A stretch of 64,000 nucleotides of DNA, taken from NCBI GenBank assembly GCA_963693315.1, contig OY856188.1, positions 245,315,926 to 245,379,925 on the forward strand, given 5' to 3'. The stretch is from Diogma glabrata (Eukaryota > Arthropoda > Insecta > Diptera > Cylindrotomidae). The position numbers and the translations under genes are program-made. Below are positions 46,580 to 61,454 of this stretch, one piece after another. The notes beneath the pieces were generated by a model. That model searched no databases and was not told the DNA's origin. It was given only the letters and a program-made list of their open reading frames with translations. Numbering within the stretch: the first letter of the stretch is position 1; each line of letters starts with the position of its first letter.

Positions 46580-48200
46580 AGAGGGATATAATATTTGTGA
46601 CGTGATTTTGCGTTGAAACATTGACAACGCTGAGACATAGGTTGCCTTCACTACTAGTTCTGGAAACAAAGTGCTTTGGTACTATGGCAGGCATGTATCA
46701 ATTGAATATTTCAATTAATGTCTAACTATTTCCATAGAATTATTTTAGCATGGAGCCTTAGCTTTACGGTAAACTCCCACAACTTTGTTAAAACAACACT
46801 CAAAAACTAATCAAGTTATTGTCATTCAAATCTACATCTTCAATTATAGTTTTATCTAAATTGATTTGTTAACAAAGGCTGTACATAGTCCTGACAGAAA
46901 ATAGTGACAAAATTTGTTTACCGGATGTGACGAAAATTTGGATCCAAGACTGTTGGAACAATATTAAATTTTTATGTACTTTAACTTTTGAAATGGATTA
47001 TTAGCATTTGATGTTACTGAAGTTTAAAACAGTCCAGGGACTCTCGACCACTTTTTTCAATATCTCATGACATAAAAATTGTTGAATTGACAAACATAAA
47101 TTGTATTCCGCTAGCAAAAAAAAATTGAGTATTTGGTATAAGGCATTCAATACCAGAGGAAATATTTAAACATCAGAATTGGCAAACGATTAGTATGGAG
47201 TATAAGGTATGGAGAGGACAACTTACATTTGTGTACCTGGCAAAAGTAATATTCGAACGCAACGCAAGTACTTGAATATTTTCAAAGTTAGCTTGAAAAA
47301 ACAATAGTGGTATTAGCCATTAATCTGGAATTCCTGATGAAGGTAGTTCGAAGCAACCAAAAAATACTTCAGAAGTGTAAATTTTTTTTATTGGAGAGCT
47401 TTAAGACGATCTTTACAAGAAGCCCTGTTTTACTTAGTTAACCTCCACTTTCTAGTTTTTTAATAAATTAACGTTTCCTCAATTTGAGCTAGAAAAAGTT
47501 GGAAAATTCCAACCATCCTACCTAAAAATACGGTGTACTATAACAATAATTTCAGACTCAGGTAAATTGTCTAAACAATACGTTCACTTACAAAAACAGA
47601 AATGTGAAGTACAACAATAATTGTTCAAAAATAATTTAAAATTGGCTATCTGTAACAGATGCGTTATTAATTTTTACGTCGTTGTTGGTAATTCAAAGCC
47701 ATGACGCAAATTTTTGATTATTGAACGATTAATCCACCTAATATCACGTTTTAAGGTGAAAAAATTTGCCAGTGCATCAATTTTCACATCTTAAGAAAAA
47801 CGTATAGCTGAACATATACCTCGATGGTTTCAAATGAGTTCAAAATTCCTTGTTGTGCCAACAAAATATATAAAATCACAAAAATATGTTATCACAAACA
47901 AACTGCATAAAACTCCGACCAATCCGAATCTTCTTCCATATTTTCAATTCTTTGCCCTATACATTTAGAACTTGAGTTTGAAATGTCTTAAAGAAAAGTC
48001 CATTCAAAATTACTTTTTAGGGTTCCGTTTTTTATACGAAACACTATTGGTGAGACTACGATGTGTTTTTGTATTAAAATCGTTATCTTAGAAAATACAA
48101 ATCCTATGGACCTGAAATTTAAAATGCGTATAAAACTAACGTGTCCCATGAAGATGACGGATACAAAAAAAAATGAAGTTGTTTCCGTTTGTTTTACGGG
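46580..48200. other. Noncoding, no gene seen
   Basis: Mixed AT-rich sequence with no motif or repeat recognised. The frame at 48061-48327 leads into the tandem repeat and is unsupported. Confidence 0.4.
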
Positions 48201-48265
48201 ACCGTTCCGTTTGTTATGTAGGGCCTTTAAGAAAATACTTTTTTTTACCGAGTCAAATTGGGTAT

Positions 48266-49310
48266 CATATGAAAGGGCTTGGATTCAGTATCCTTTAAAA
48301 ATGTATTTTTATTCCAAAGTTTTTTGAATAAAATTCAATAAAAGCGTTTTTTTCATGTTTTCTTCCTCTACTTAGTTCCGAACCTATGTAATAAAAATAT
48401 TTTAAAAGTTTTTGAAAATATAGAAAAAGTAACTTTTGAACGAAAAATATATAAATATATTTTAAGAATTTTGCGGTGCACAGTTTTTAAATTATTGTCA
48501 AAAAAGTGCAACCAAAGGTTGGTCCTCGAGCTTGGGTTTCGAGCTTAATGGACAAAAAAATTGGAAAAAATTCACACAGAAAGAGAGTTCGATAAACTCT
48601 GAACGAAAATTATATCTAAGTATCACATACTTGTTTTTCTGTATTTTGAGGGGATGAGATTGAGGAAGGGTGAAAAAAATCTTTTTTGGGCCTTACAAGT
48701 GGGGTGTCATATGAAAGAGTACTTAATTAACATTCTAATTATTTTTAGAATTTTTCCGAGCACGGTTTTTGATTTATTGTAAAAAATGTGCAACAAAAAG
48801 TTAGTCCCCCTCTCTGTGTTTCAATGTTGATTGACAGAAAAATTTGAAAAAAACACACGGAGATAGGAAGCTTGATAAACCCTGAACCAAAACTATAGCG
48901 AAGTGTCACATAATTATTTTTCTGTATTTTGAGGGGGTGAGATTGGGGAAGGGTGCAAAAATCATTTTTGATTCTCACGACTGGGGTGTCATATGAAAAA
49001 AACTTCATTTAAGAAGCATTCTAATTTTTCTTAGAATTTTGCGGTGCACAGTTTTCTAATTATGATCAAAAATGTGCAACAAAAAATTGGTTCTTCCCTC
49101 TGCGTTTCGACGTTGATTAACAGAAAAAATTGAAACAACACACAGAGATAGGAAATTTGATAAACCCTTAAGGAAAACTGTAGCGGGGTGTCACATAATT
49201 GTTATTCTGTATTTTGAGGGGGTGAGATTGGGAAAGGGTGAACAAAATCATAAATCATTTTTGATCCCAACGACTGGGGTGTCATGTGGAAGAGCACTTA
49301 ATTTAAGAAA
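48266..49310. repeat. 280-290-bp tandem repeat, about three units
   Basis: The marker GGGGTGTCATATGAAA or close variants occurs near 48,702, 48,984 and 49,275, with a diverged start (GGGTATCATATGAAAG) near 48,262. Each unit also has AGAATTTTGCGGTGCACAG, an AATGTGCAACAAAAA block, AGATAGGAA, and CTGTATTTTGAGGGGGTGAG. The frames at 48745-49008 (minus) and 49222-49422 are repeat translation. Confidence 0.8.
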
Positions 49311-51873
<2,563 letters not shown>

Positions 51874-51948
51874 AATTTTGATCATAAATATATAATCAAT
51901 TTATATTTAATATCTCTTCGTATTTAAACACTTCAGTTATTAAAATAT

Positions 51949-51952
<4 letters not shown>

Positions 51953-52045
<93 letters not shown>
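51953..52045. repeat. (TA)n microsatellite, third block
   Basis: About 93 bp of TA repeat, separated from the right block by 82 bp of AT-rich unique sequence. Confidence 0.95.
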
Positions 52046-52046
<1 letters not shown>

Positions 52047-52049
52047 CGG

Positions 52050-53022
52050 TTAAAATGCAAACACAGTTTTATCGTTGTGCTGCTCATCTGATAACACTAA
52101 AAGGGTTTGGCGAGGAATATGAGGAAAATTGCATAAAATTGCAGGAATACAACAAAACAGGTTTTTAGCGCTAAAGAAATGAGTACATTCAATTATTGCA
52201 AATTTTGATGCGTTGAACAATTATTTTGACTCGTTGGAAGCGCCTGTGAAAATTAAAAGAATTTTTCGAAAATTCAATGCCGCAAAGCTGACACTCATTT
52301 TTGTCGTCTATCAATATGCATATTTTCAAGAATGAATATTAAGAGTAGAGGGAAACAAAATTTCAACCATTGATACTTCTATAATACTCGATCAATTGAG
52401 TTGACACTAAACTTTAAATTCCGATGGGGAACTAATTATTTCTTTCTTGATTTTCAAAGGACGAAGCAAAAATGAAAAACACTGTTCAAATGAAAACATT
52501 TATTCAGTTAACAAAAAACATTCATAAGAAAAAATTTAATTATTTAAGTGTATGGTGCCAATGGTTACTTGATATTAAAGTTTCCATTTGGGTTGACTCA
52601 TTAAAAAACCAACATGTAAAGATGTTGAAAATTCAATGATGTGGATGATTATATTTTGCCGCAAATATTTTGATGCGGCAGATATGCTTGAAGAAATATA
52701 AAAATGAAGCATCAACACATTCTGCATCGTCTCCTCAAACAAAACAGATAATTTTTCTTCATTTTTCAAATCAATCGTAGAAAGTAATGTACCCACTGAG
52801 AGAGAATTTTCGCATATAAACAATATTTGGACGCCAGAAAATAGGGCGCTACAAATTGAAAACGTCAATTTCAACTGCAAGAAAAATGTTCTGAGTTCCA
52901 CAATTTTACAGCAAAAACAAGAATGCCAGAAAATTTACAACAAAATACGTCAGGTGGACAAAACAGCTAAAGATGGCAATTCTGATGAGTATAGCGAAGG
53001 TAAAAACTTGATTTATAATTAA
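52050..53022 (+). pseudogene. hAT-like transposase relic (dimerisation-domain remnant)
   Basis: From 52,777 the plus frame reads VESNVPTEREFSHINNIWTP followed by ENRALQIENV and a Lys/Asn stretch. This matches the hAT C-terminal dimerisation block, where a Ser-Asn-x-x-x-ER-x-FS segment precedes an Asn-x-Trp/Leu region. The frame is open to a stop at 53020-53022. Upstream (52,056-52,150) a short frame, TQFYRCAAHLITLKGFGEEY, could be more of the same gene, but stops intervene. The opposite-strand frame 52575-52901 is a shadow. hAT-derived host genes are an alternative. Confidence 0.45.
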
Positions 53023-54445
53023 TATATTTCTTTGTAATATTCATTTATTTTTTAGTTAGTAACTTCTAACAATAAAAGTAAATTAATTATTAAATATTTC
53101 TCTTTATAATAAAACATTGAAGTTTTTTGATTTTCAACCTTTATAATTTTTTTTTTGTTTATTTCCGGAGTCTCAAAACATAGATGGACAGTTTATTCTA
53201 TATCCAACGAGTTGTAATAATATTTACAAATATTTTAATGGCTCCGAACTCATTCAAATTTGCTTTATTAACAGAACAAAACACCCAAAATCAAACTAAA
53301 TTGCATGTTCACTTCCAACTTGGAAAACTGATTGAAATTCACCATCGTAAAAAAAATTAATCCATAACAAAGGTTCTGCACTCTCTAGAACGCAACATCG
53401 AAAATTATTTGAAGTAAAAAAACATAACATCTGAAGCTATCACAGACGCTCTCTCAAAACTGGATGGCATAGGAGTCTTTAGCAGAGTTGATCAAACGTA
53501 TGCTCCTCTGCAACACAGATCAAGACTGTTCTGGGTTAATCCACATACATCCACAAAAGAACTATCATTTGTCTGTAACGGCCTACGCCGATGATGTTGA
53601 ACTTTCCGTATTGAATATATCGTATTTCGTATCAACACATTAACAAAGCGAATGCAAACTACCTTTCATATTATTTCTTATAGAAGAAAAAAATTTATGT
53701 TTGGCATTACTCTTGCGAAACAGAACTGTCTCTTTTCATCACGAAGTACAATATCCATGATTTTGGATCCACAACCTTGCAAAGGGCTGTTTTGATAGCT
53801 TCAGAAGAAGCAAAAAATCTAGTTACTGTTCTGCACAGGTAGCTCAGCTAGAAACCAAATAGCAAAGAGGGGGAAAAAAGAAAGGTAATAACTTACTCAG
53901 ATAAAAAAGTAACGCAAAAAAAATCACACTGATCTGGCGTCCAATAAAGTATCGATCGATCGATCGATACTTGTACAAATGTACAATTTGTACAGGTGGA
54001 CAAATGGCCTGCAAGCAAAATAACCTTGACTGCATCTTGCATAGACTATGTTTTGTAGGAGTTTCAGTACCCTTGTAACCGTCTGAGCATTTCAGCATGG
54101 AAGGAACCCGCGTGAGGGCACGGGATTAATATTTATGGATTAATATTATGTATCGTTTGTGTCTAATAAATACGTTCATTTGATACGTTAGGAATTTTAA
54201 GCCACATAGTATGTTTGACACGTCATTACATCAAATGATAGTATTGACCGGATATTTAGGCTGACCATTTTTAAGTCTGTCCTTTTTGTCACAAGGTAAA
54301 TGAAAAATAATTAGAAGTTGAAAATTCAAATATTTGACTTTATTAGATGCAGTTAGTAATGGTAATGTTCTATATTTTTTTTAATAAGCTGATCAGTTAA
54401 AGCAATCCATGTTCTAGCTAATTATTTTGATAAAGATTAATTTTA
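53023..54445. other. Noncoding with short open segments and perfect palindromes
   Basis: A plus-strand segment at about 53,420-53,595 is open for some 55 codons (SKLDGIGVFSRVDQTYAPLQ, SRLFWVNPHT) with coding-like composition but no recognised family. In another frame AYADDVEL near 53,582 resembles a reverse-transcriptase box, but no flanking motifs support it. A 26-bp perfect palindrome of ATCG repeats sits at 53,947-53,972. Confidence 0.35.
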
Positions 54446-55784
54446 AGTGGAAAAATATGGAGGGGCTGAAATCTCACAGCTCTGAGATATCAAGACTTCG
54501 GTCTGGGTAAAGGATTTTGATATAGTTTTCGGCAAATAACTTTCACGAGGACATGGTTTTTAGTTTTGGGCAGCGATGTATATCAAACATAATTCTTTGT
54601 GAAAGTACAAGTATTTTTTATATCTGTTTAAATATTTATTACAAAACTAACACGAAACATCAATACGTTGCCGGAAAATTATAATCAAAATTCCAAAAAT
54701 ATTGTTAAATTAAATAAAATCAAACTTTTTCAAAATTCCAAAAATATTCTAAAAATTAGAATAAAATCAAATATTTAAACTTTTTCTAAATTCCGATAAT
54801 ATGCCAAAAATTCTTAAAAATTCAAACTTTTCCAAAATTCTAAAAATGTTGCAAAAATTATTACAAAATCAAAAATTAAAACTTTTTTCAAAATTCCAAA
54901 AATTATAAAAAAATCAAAAATTAAAAATTTTTCAAAATTCTAAAAATATTCCAAAAATTCTTACAAAAATTAAAACTTTTTTCCGAAATTCTAAAAATAT
55001 TGCAAAAATTATTACAAAATCAATAATACAAACTTTTTCAAAATTCCAAAAATATTTCAAAAACTATAACAAATTCAAAAATTTCCATGTCCAATTTCAT
55101 TTTAAATTACATTTACGGCATAAAAACAGCTACATTTTTTTCTCCAAAAAATTGGATAAAAAATAAATGTAAATCATTTTTTGACACACTTGACTTAATT
55201 TTTTTTGACAAACTTATAATGCCATAATTCTCAATAATAATAATAAAACTTCAATTCATACAAACAATTTTATTTTTTTCCAAAAAATTGGGTAAAATAA
55301 TAAATAAATATCTTTCTTTTGACACACTTTACAACATTTTTTTGACAAACTTATAATGCAATAATCTAGTTTTTGATCTCACATACCAATCCCGACCATC
55401 AAGATTTCTCCAAATTTAATGTTCCTACTCGTAATCACTTAAAATGAACGTTTTTTAAGCCAAAAATATGAAAATTTGCTATTTTTGACACACATAATGA
55501 TTTTTGTGACACACTTCCGGTACAGTTATCGAACACAGCGTCCTTTCGGACCTGTATCTTTTGAATACCTATTTTTAGAAAAAAATTTTTAGATCCCTTC
55601 AGCCGTTTTCCCTGCAGTGTAGGTAATGACGGCGGCCGGCGGCCGGCAGACAGCAACATATTTTTTTTTCTTGCGTTTTAAGAATCAGCTGATCCTAAAA
55701 CGTCGAGAAATGCCAAAAAAAGTGGGGGTAAAAATTTGACTTTGAGCTCATGAATGTAATACTTAGGTCTTTCAGACCGAAGTA
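54446..55784. mobile_element. Solo arm of the foldback element
   Basis: Matches the right half of the 38,106-43,815 element. It has GGGCTGAAATCTCACAGCTC, TTGATATAGTTTTCGGCAAA, TTTTGGGCAGCGATGTATAT, A/T-rich tandem units and CTTCCGGTACAGTTATCGAA. After these come the GGCGGCCGGCGGCCGG patch, and the end TTTCAGACCGAAGTA (55784) shows the terminal hairpin. No inverted partner lies nearby, so it is either half an element or the remnant of one. The minus frame 55678-55899 and its counterpart at 43619-43873 share residues only because the arms are homologous; the left arm has a stop. Confidence 0.85.
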
Positions 55785-58700
55785 AAAATCTGTATTTTTT
55801 TTTAATACTTTGCATAAAATTTATAAATGAATAACAAAAATTTATTAGAAGTAAGGTTGTAATTTGGTTAAGAAAGAAACTTTGGTGGAAACGAGTCATA
55901 GTAGACCGAGATTTTACTCCATCAAGTGATGGATTCTTGAGTTGTCAAAAAATAATAATCCATGTATCGGAGATAAAATCAAATGTGCCGAACGGTCGAA
56001 TTTGTTTTGATATGCCGGAAGAAGAAATAGCAGAAGAGAAAGAGGGGAGAAGGTGGATTGATATAAATATCGGTTGACCATGATGAGTGTCGTTCTTAAA
56101 AACTTTGATTTGTGACTTGATGGCTGGGTATTGTAATTATATGGTGTAAAATAAATTGTGAAAATAAAATAAAATTGTTCATAATTGTGATTCGTTCATT
56201 ATTGTGCATAAATAGAATGTTATAAAATGGGTGTTGAACGTCAAAATTATTTACCATGTTAGTGACAGCACCCTCATCACTGCCACCATCAGAAAAGGGA
56301 ATTAAACATTCCGAGGAAGAACCAAATCTTGACTGTCATTTTTTTGTTGTTGTCAGTAACCTTAACGCGGACACATAAGAAAAAATTGGGGATTGTTGCA
56401 AATATAGGAGTGAAAGTTATACTATTTCACTGCAACTCATCCTTGTTGTGTTTGACTTTGTAGGAGTTCGCTGAAATAAAATAATCCAATTCAACAAGGA
56501 TCATAAACGTTGATGCTGCTGTAAATTTGATGCATTAAGAATGATATTCATAATTCAACATAATTAATATCATCATCATATTTAATATATAAACTTGTAC
56601 TAAGAAATAACATATTGCCATTGGTGAAGAAATTCTGATCAAGGGTCACTGATTGATTTTCTTGATCTTCTATGCTGCCATTTTATTATTGTCGTTATTG
56701 GAGTGTAGGTTTGCAAGCCTGAGGTGAATCAATTGAGTCTGGACAATAGAAATACCTGAAAATGCCTAATGTTGCTGCGGTGGGATGATAATTATAATTA
56801 AGCTGAATAATTTGTAGTTTGTTTCTTTTTGTTAAATTAATTTTGTTGATATAAACATTAAATCTGAAAATCAAATAATAAGTTGGCCATTACTTCCATA
56901 TTACCCTAAATAAAATAATTGTGATCAAGATATGAGAGCAACCTCGTTAAGCCTCCTTGTGTTAATTTCCATTATTCTGTAGAATATTATAAACAAAAAA
57001 AATATTTGTTATAATATATCAATCTCACACAAATGGTCTTTTGTTGCGACCATGTTAATACAACATGTGAATATCCTGGAAACTCTAGCCATCCCGTGAT
57101 AGCAAGGTGTGAAAAGCCTGTCACGTGCGACAAAAGACATGATGGCTCGTCGATGAGAGGTAAAATTGAGCATCTTATGGATAACTAAAAATTTTGGGGG
57201 TAGTGTGGAGGAAGAAAACTTCTCTGAACAATTAAATATTAGCCTCTACTTTTGCCTTACAGACCCATCAACATAAAGTCAAAGTTTTTGAAGCCTTAAT
57301 AATATTGAAGCAAAATGTAGTATGAACAAGAGATATCAACATTTTTAACAAAATTGCGGTGATATCAATGAATCAAAAGATAGATAAACCCATAGGAACT
57401 GTATACGCACCGGATTTCTAATGTAAAACCTATGAGCATTAGATAAATTAATTTTCAAAAAATAAAGGTACAATAGCTAAACATAGCTGATGTATAAAAA
57501 CTAATATAATTATATAGAAATAATAAATTAAAAAATCAACCATACCAATCAACCTATAAACCTTTTCTAATATCTTCGTTTATATGTAACAAACCACGAA
57601 TTTGTATTTTAATTCCCTGCCAAAATTTTTCCTACCTTCATTTAAAACATTAAAGTGATCTTAGTCGTAAAATAAACTCTTAATTTAATTAACTTATTTT
57701 ATACTTAAACTAACTAAAATATTTAAACCAGAGGAAAAACAACAGAAAAATTTTTGTTTTAACATTTTTTGATTACCAACAACATAAAAAAATCCAATTA
57801 ACACCAACCTTCAAACAAAATATGTATAACAAAACCTTCAGTTCTACCAACAATCAAATGAGAAAAAAAAAGTTCTTACCATTGCTTCTAATAACAATAA
57901 TTGTTGCTGTTTTAGTACTTTACTACATCCATTAAGAGAAAAAAAAACACAAAAAAATTTATAAAAAGAGAAAAAGAAATTTACAAAGAATTTAAATCCT
58001 TTAGTGTTAAGTGTAACAAAAAAAAATTTTATCCAAAAAATTTTTTATCCTTTTTACGGAAAATAAAAAAAAACAAAATAAAAAACGCAAATAAGAAAAT
58101 ATTATCTTTTGGAAAAATAGGTTACCTTCGTTTTACCTTTTTTTATTCTTACAGTTTATAAAATTCCTTTTTACACATTTTAGCGTTCATTTATTCATTC
58201 GACGGAATAAAATTTAGATAATTTTTTCCGTTTTGAATTTTCTTAGATTTTTCCTTGGTTTTTCTTTATTTAATTTTTTTTCCTTGGTTTATCATAATAC
58301 TGTTATTTATTTCTTAGCTAAGTTTTTAGATGAGGATAAGGAGTTATTCTTATCTAGGATTCTTTTTAAGTATTTGGAATATATAGTAAAACTATGTCAG
58401 ATTGGATTTATATTTTCTGATATGGAAAAAAATAATATTATAAATAGGTTTGATGTTGGTATGAGAAACGTAGTCAAGAAACGTAGTTTTGTAAAATATT
58501 ATATTCTGATTTTTTTACGACATTTGTGCTAACGAAGATGTTGGTTTTACGAAATTTATCTTGTGAAATACAATTATCGTTTTAGTTTTTAAATCAACAA
58601 ACCAAATAGAAAACACTTGTTGAATCATAAAAAACGGAAATTTAAACATTTCATTACATTAATAAAAACTGTTCATAGGTGAACATTTTATTTTAGTTGG

Positions 58701-59022
58701 AAAAAAAATTACAATACGTTATTGTACGTTATAGACAAAAAAGTGGGTAGCAAGTTACCGCAAATGGTAGCTGCTACCAAGTACTTATTAAACTACTGCT
58801 GCGCCACTTACATTTCACACTTCCATAGTACGTCCAATCTAACACAGGTTTTATGTAAGTCTTACAATATAATTTTCTTGTAGTAAATTATCTATCAACG
58901 TTTACATTACCCACATTGTGCGGTCTCTGTAAAAATATAAAATTAAAATTTTAACTTGAAAAAGTTTGTTATTTTTTTTAGGTCAACCGGAACCAAAAAA
59001 TTATAACATGTGTATACTATAT
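55785..59022. other. Noncoding, no gene recognised
   Basis: 3.2 kb without recognisable coding domains. 56,020-56,330 has moderately higher GC, and a stretch with repeated AAAATAAAAT and TTCATTATTGTG could be part of an LTR. 57,000-57,180 is another GC-richer patch. The 99-codon frame at 58233-58532 is Phe/Leu/Ile/Lys-rich and similar to nothing I know; I judge it chance. Confidence 0.4.
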
Positions 59023-59426
59023 TGTAGCGAGTCTAGATAATCGAAATGGAATGCAAAACAAAATTGCATTCAATCTCAATTTCCTCTATACAATATTTCA
59101 AATCTAAACTCCAGGTCGCAAGAAACTGGGACAAAGTAGAAAATAAAATAATAAGACATAAACAACATGAGATAAATTCCTTTGTATAGAATAAATGAAA
59201 TATTTAAAAAATTTAGAAAAACTGTATATAAGGAATTCCTCTTGCAAGATTAAGATTTTACTAGACTGCGATGATGTAAAGTTATAAACTTAAATTAGAG
59301 TGCTATGGTTTAAGTGGAGTGTGATTATGTTAAATTTAATTTTATGGTGAATAAAGTTTTAAGTTTCATTTAAGAGAAATTTTGTGTATTATTTTGTATA
59401 CTGTGTTTATTCTGAAAATTTCTACA
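59023..59426 (+). mobile_element. LTR of an LTR retrotransposon (404 bp)
   Basis: Begins TGTAGCGAG and ends TTTCTACA, so the TGTAG/CTACA tips are inverted. An internal CTGTATATAAGG at about 59,222 is a fitting TATA box for a U3 promoter. The 3' part matches the first 152 bases of the window. Homology to that copy continues after the LTR, so this is a 5' LTR followed by leader. Confidence 0.65.
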
Positions 59427-60180
59427 AGCAACTGTTGGAGTTGTTGAACCTATTGAATATTCAGGTAGAAATGTTGTTTGCTATTTTATTTTCCTATTGT
59501 TCTGATGTAATACCCAATAAAACCTGTTGGTTTTACTTAGTAATCTTACTAAGTGATTGAACCCAGAAAAAGATTTGGGAATTGCGTTAATTGAATTGAG
59601 AGTAATGCTGATTTAAAGTAAGTTTAAAATCATAACAATATAGAACTGACGAATTATAAAAAAAGAAAATCATTTTTCATAATTAAGATCAAGTTGACCC
59701 TGACGAGAAAACTGTCGGCATACAGTTTGATTCAGTTCTTATTAGTTCTATTGTACTGTGTTTTATTTCTGAGGAAATGGTGTTTTAGGCCCCTAGAACT
59801 ATACTGCATATTTCAAAATAGATGTTATGAGAGTAAACTAACGATAATTTGGTATCATAAAATGAATATTGTTACGATTTTACATAATCAAAACAAAATA
59901 CAAAACAAAATTGTATTAGAAAAATTAGAATTGTATTAGAATTGTAATTCACTCTATACAATATTTTCACTAAACGCGTGTTACAAATTCCAAGAAAATG
60001 GACCGAGCAAACAAAAAATTTCAAATATATGCAAAATAATGATGCCGATTATTATCAGAACTTTTCAAGTTTTCTTTGTAAATAAATTGATTTCGAATTA
60101 TCGAGAAAATAACCAAAAGTGATCGAAACCAGCAGAAGATTTGCGAATTACGTTTATTAAATGACTTACTATTACTATGT
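59427..60180 (+). mobile_element. LTR-element leader and second partial LTR
   Basis: 59,427-59,640 is the leader shared with 153-365 (CTGTTGGAGTTGTTG, AATAAAACCTG, GATTTGGGAATTGCG). From 59,870 (TGTTACGATTTTACATAATC) a diverged second LTR copy follows, recognised by ACAAAACAAAATTG and CTCTATACAATATTTT. It has lost its middle and ends in leader sequence (GATTTGCGAATTACGTTTAT) near 60,165. No gag or pol was seen, so this is a deleted tandem remnant. The frame at 59694-59939 is unsupported. Confidence 0.55.
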
Positions 60181-60181
60181 A

Positions 60182-61271
60182 AAGGGTTTTTCAATAGTGA
60201 CATAACAATTTTGTATTTTAATACGAACGCACTCTTAAATTTTGTTTTATGATCTGTCAAGGTCAAAACATTAGTCAAAATTTACATTTTTATCATGGTG
60301 AAGTTCACAAACGAGCAACGTTTGGAAATTTTTAAAAAATACTACCAAAATTCTCAGTCGGTGGTTGCAACTTTAAGAGCGCTTACTCCAATTTTCGGTC
60401 GTAATAATCGTCCCACCAGACAGGCTGTGCGTGTTATAGTGGATAAATTCGAGTCAACATATTCCCTATTGAATATTCCTGTACCCGTGAAACAACGCAG
60501 CGGTGGGAGTACCGAAAATATCGCAGCCGTAAGAGCTTCAGTTCAAAATGAGTAAAATCAGTGGATTCCATGCCGTTCATAGGAATTGGGAATTTCTCAA
60601 ACCACATTGTGGAGAATTTTACGTTAAGATCTTGGCTTACACCCTTACAGGTTCAAATTAACTCTAGAACTGAATCCTCTTGATCATTTGAAGCGCAGAA
60701 ACTTCTCCTATTGGGCTCAGCAAAAATTTGAAGAAAATAATGAATTTCATCGAAAAATCATCTTCAGCGATGAAGCTCATTTCTGGCTCAATGGCTTTCT
60801 TAACAAGCAAAATATGCATTTTCGGTTAGCAACAAACCCACATGTTCTTCAAGAGACTACATTTTATACACAAAAAGTGACCGTGTGGTGTGGATTTCAT
60901 GCTGGGGGTGTGCTTGGACTCTATGTTTTCGTTACAGTCAATGGAAATCCCTATCGTGGCATGTTGGAAGATTATTTTATGCCAGATGGATGGACTTGAT
61001 ATCAGTGATATGTGGTTTCAATAAGATGGTGCCAGATGCCACACATCTAATCAAACGTTTCAGCCGATTTATGTGAAATAGAGATGGAAAATTGGATTCA
61101 ACGAATCGATCACTGCAAACGTGCTCGCGGAGGTCATATAACCGAGATCAAATTCCATTCTTAAATGTAACATGTGTACTGTGTATATGTAATAAATTTC
61201 AGCTCGATATCTCAATTTATTCTGTGTTTTATTTAAATACAAAATTATTATATTCTTATTGAACAACCCTG
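60182..61271 (+). mobile_element. Internally deleted Tc1/mariner-superfamily element
   Basis: The left end AAGGGTTTTTCAATAGTGAC and the reverse complement of the right end, CAGGGTTGTTCAATAAGAAT, match over the first 16 bases or so, and again at AATTTTGTATTT. TA lies at 60180-81 and 61272-73. It encodes a broken transposase (60295-61165) in the same orientation as the left end. The 1.09-kb length reflects internal deletion. It interrupts the LTR-element remnant. Confidence 0.8.
60295..61165 (+). pseudogene. Tc1/mariner-superfamily transposase with DUF4817-type N-terminus, broken
   Basis: The start MVKFTNEQRLEIFKKYYQNS and NRPTRQAVRVIVDKFEST form the helix-turn-helix N-terminus common in insect elements of this kind. 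After a stop at 60553-60555, other frames continue: GISQTTLWRILR, LKRRNFSYWAQQKFEEN, IIFSDEAHFWLNG (first catalytic Asp) and KVTVWCGFHAGGVLG. A WFQ-stop-DGARCHT segment near 61,015 holds the second Asp. The region with the third acidic residue is deleted. The tail ENWIQRIDHC then RARGGH closes the gene near 61,165. Non-functional. Confidence 0.82.
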
Positions 61272-61454
61272 TACTAAAGAAGTACCCAAAATCCATTCTT
61301 CAGACGTTATATGTAAAAACATCACACATCATTCAAGCCAAGATGTCGAAACCACTATTGAATGAATGATGCCTTTAGTTAGCCGGTTTGGTTGTCTAGT
61401 TACCATTTTCTCTACCGAGTTTTCTCTAGACATATAGTTTTGGGTTTAATTTGC

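Noticed and set aside
53575..53600. AYADD box as evidence of a LINE reverse transcriptase
   Set aside because: No other RT motif is found in any frame around it; five residues are not enough.
58233..58532. 99-residue frame with hydrophobic start
   Set aside because: Phe/Leu/Ile/Lys-rich, as expected by chance in this sequence, with no motif or splice context.
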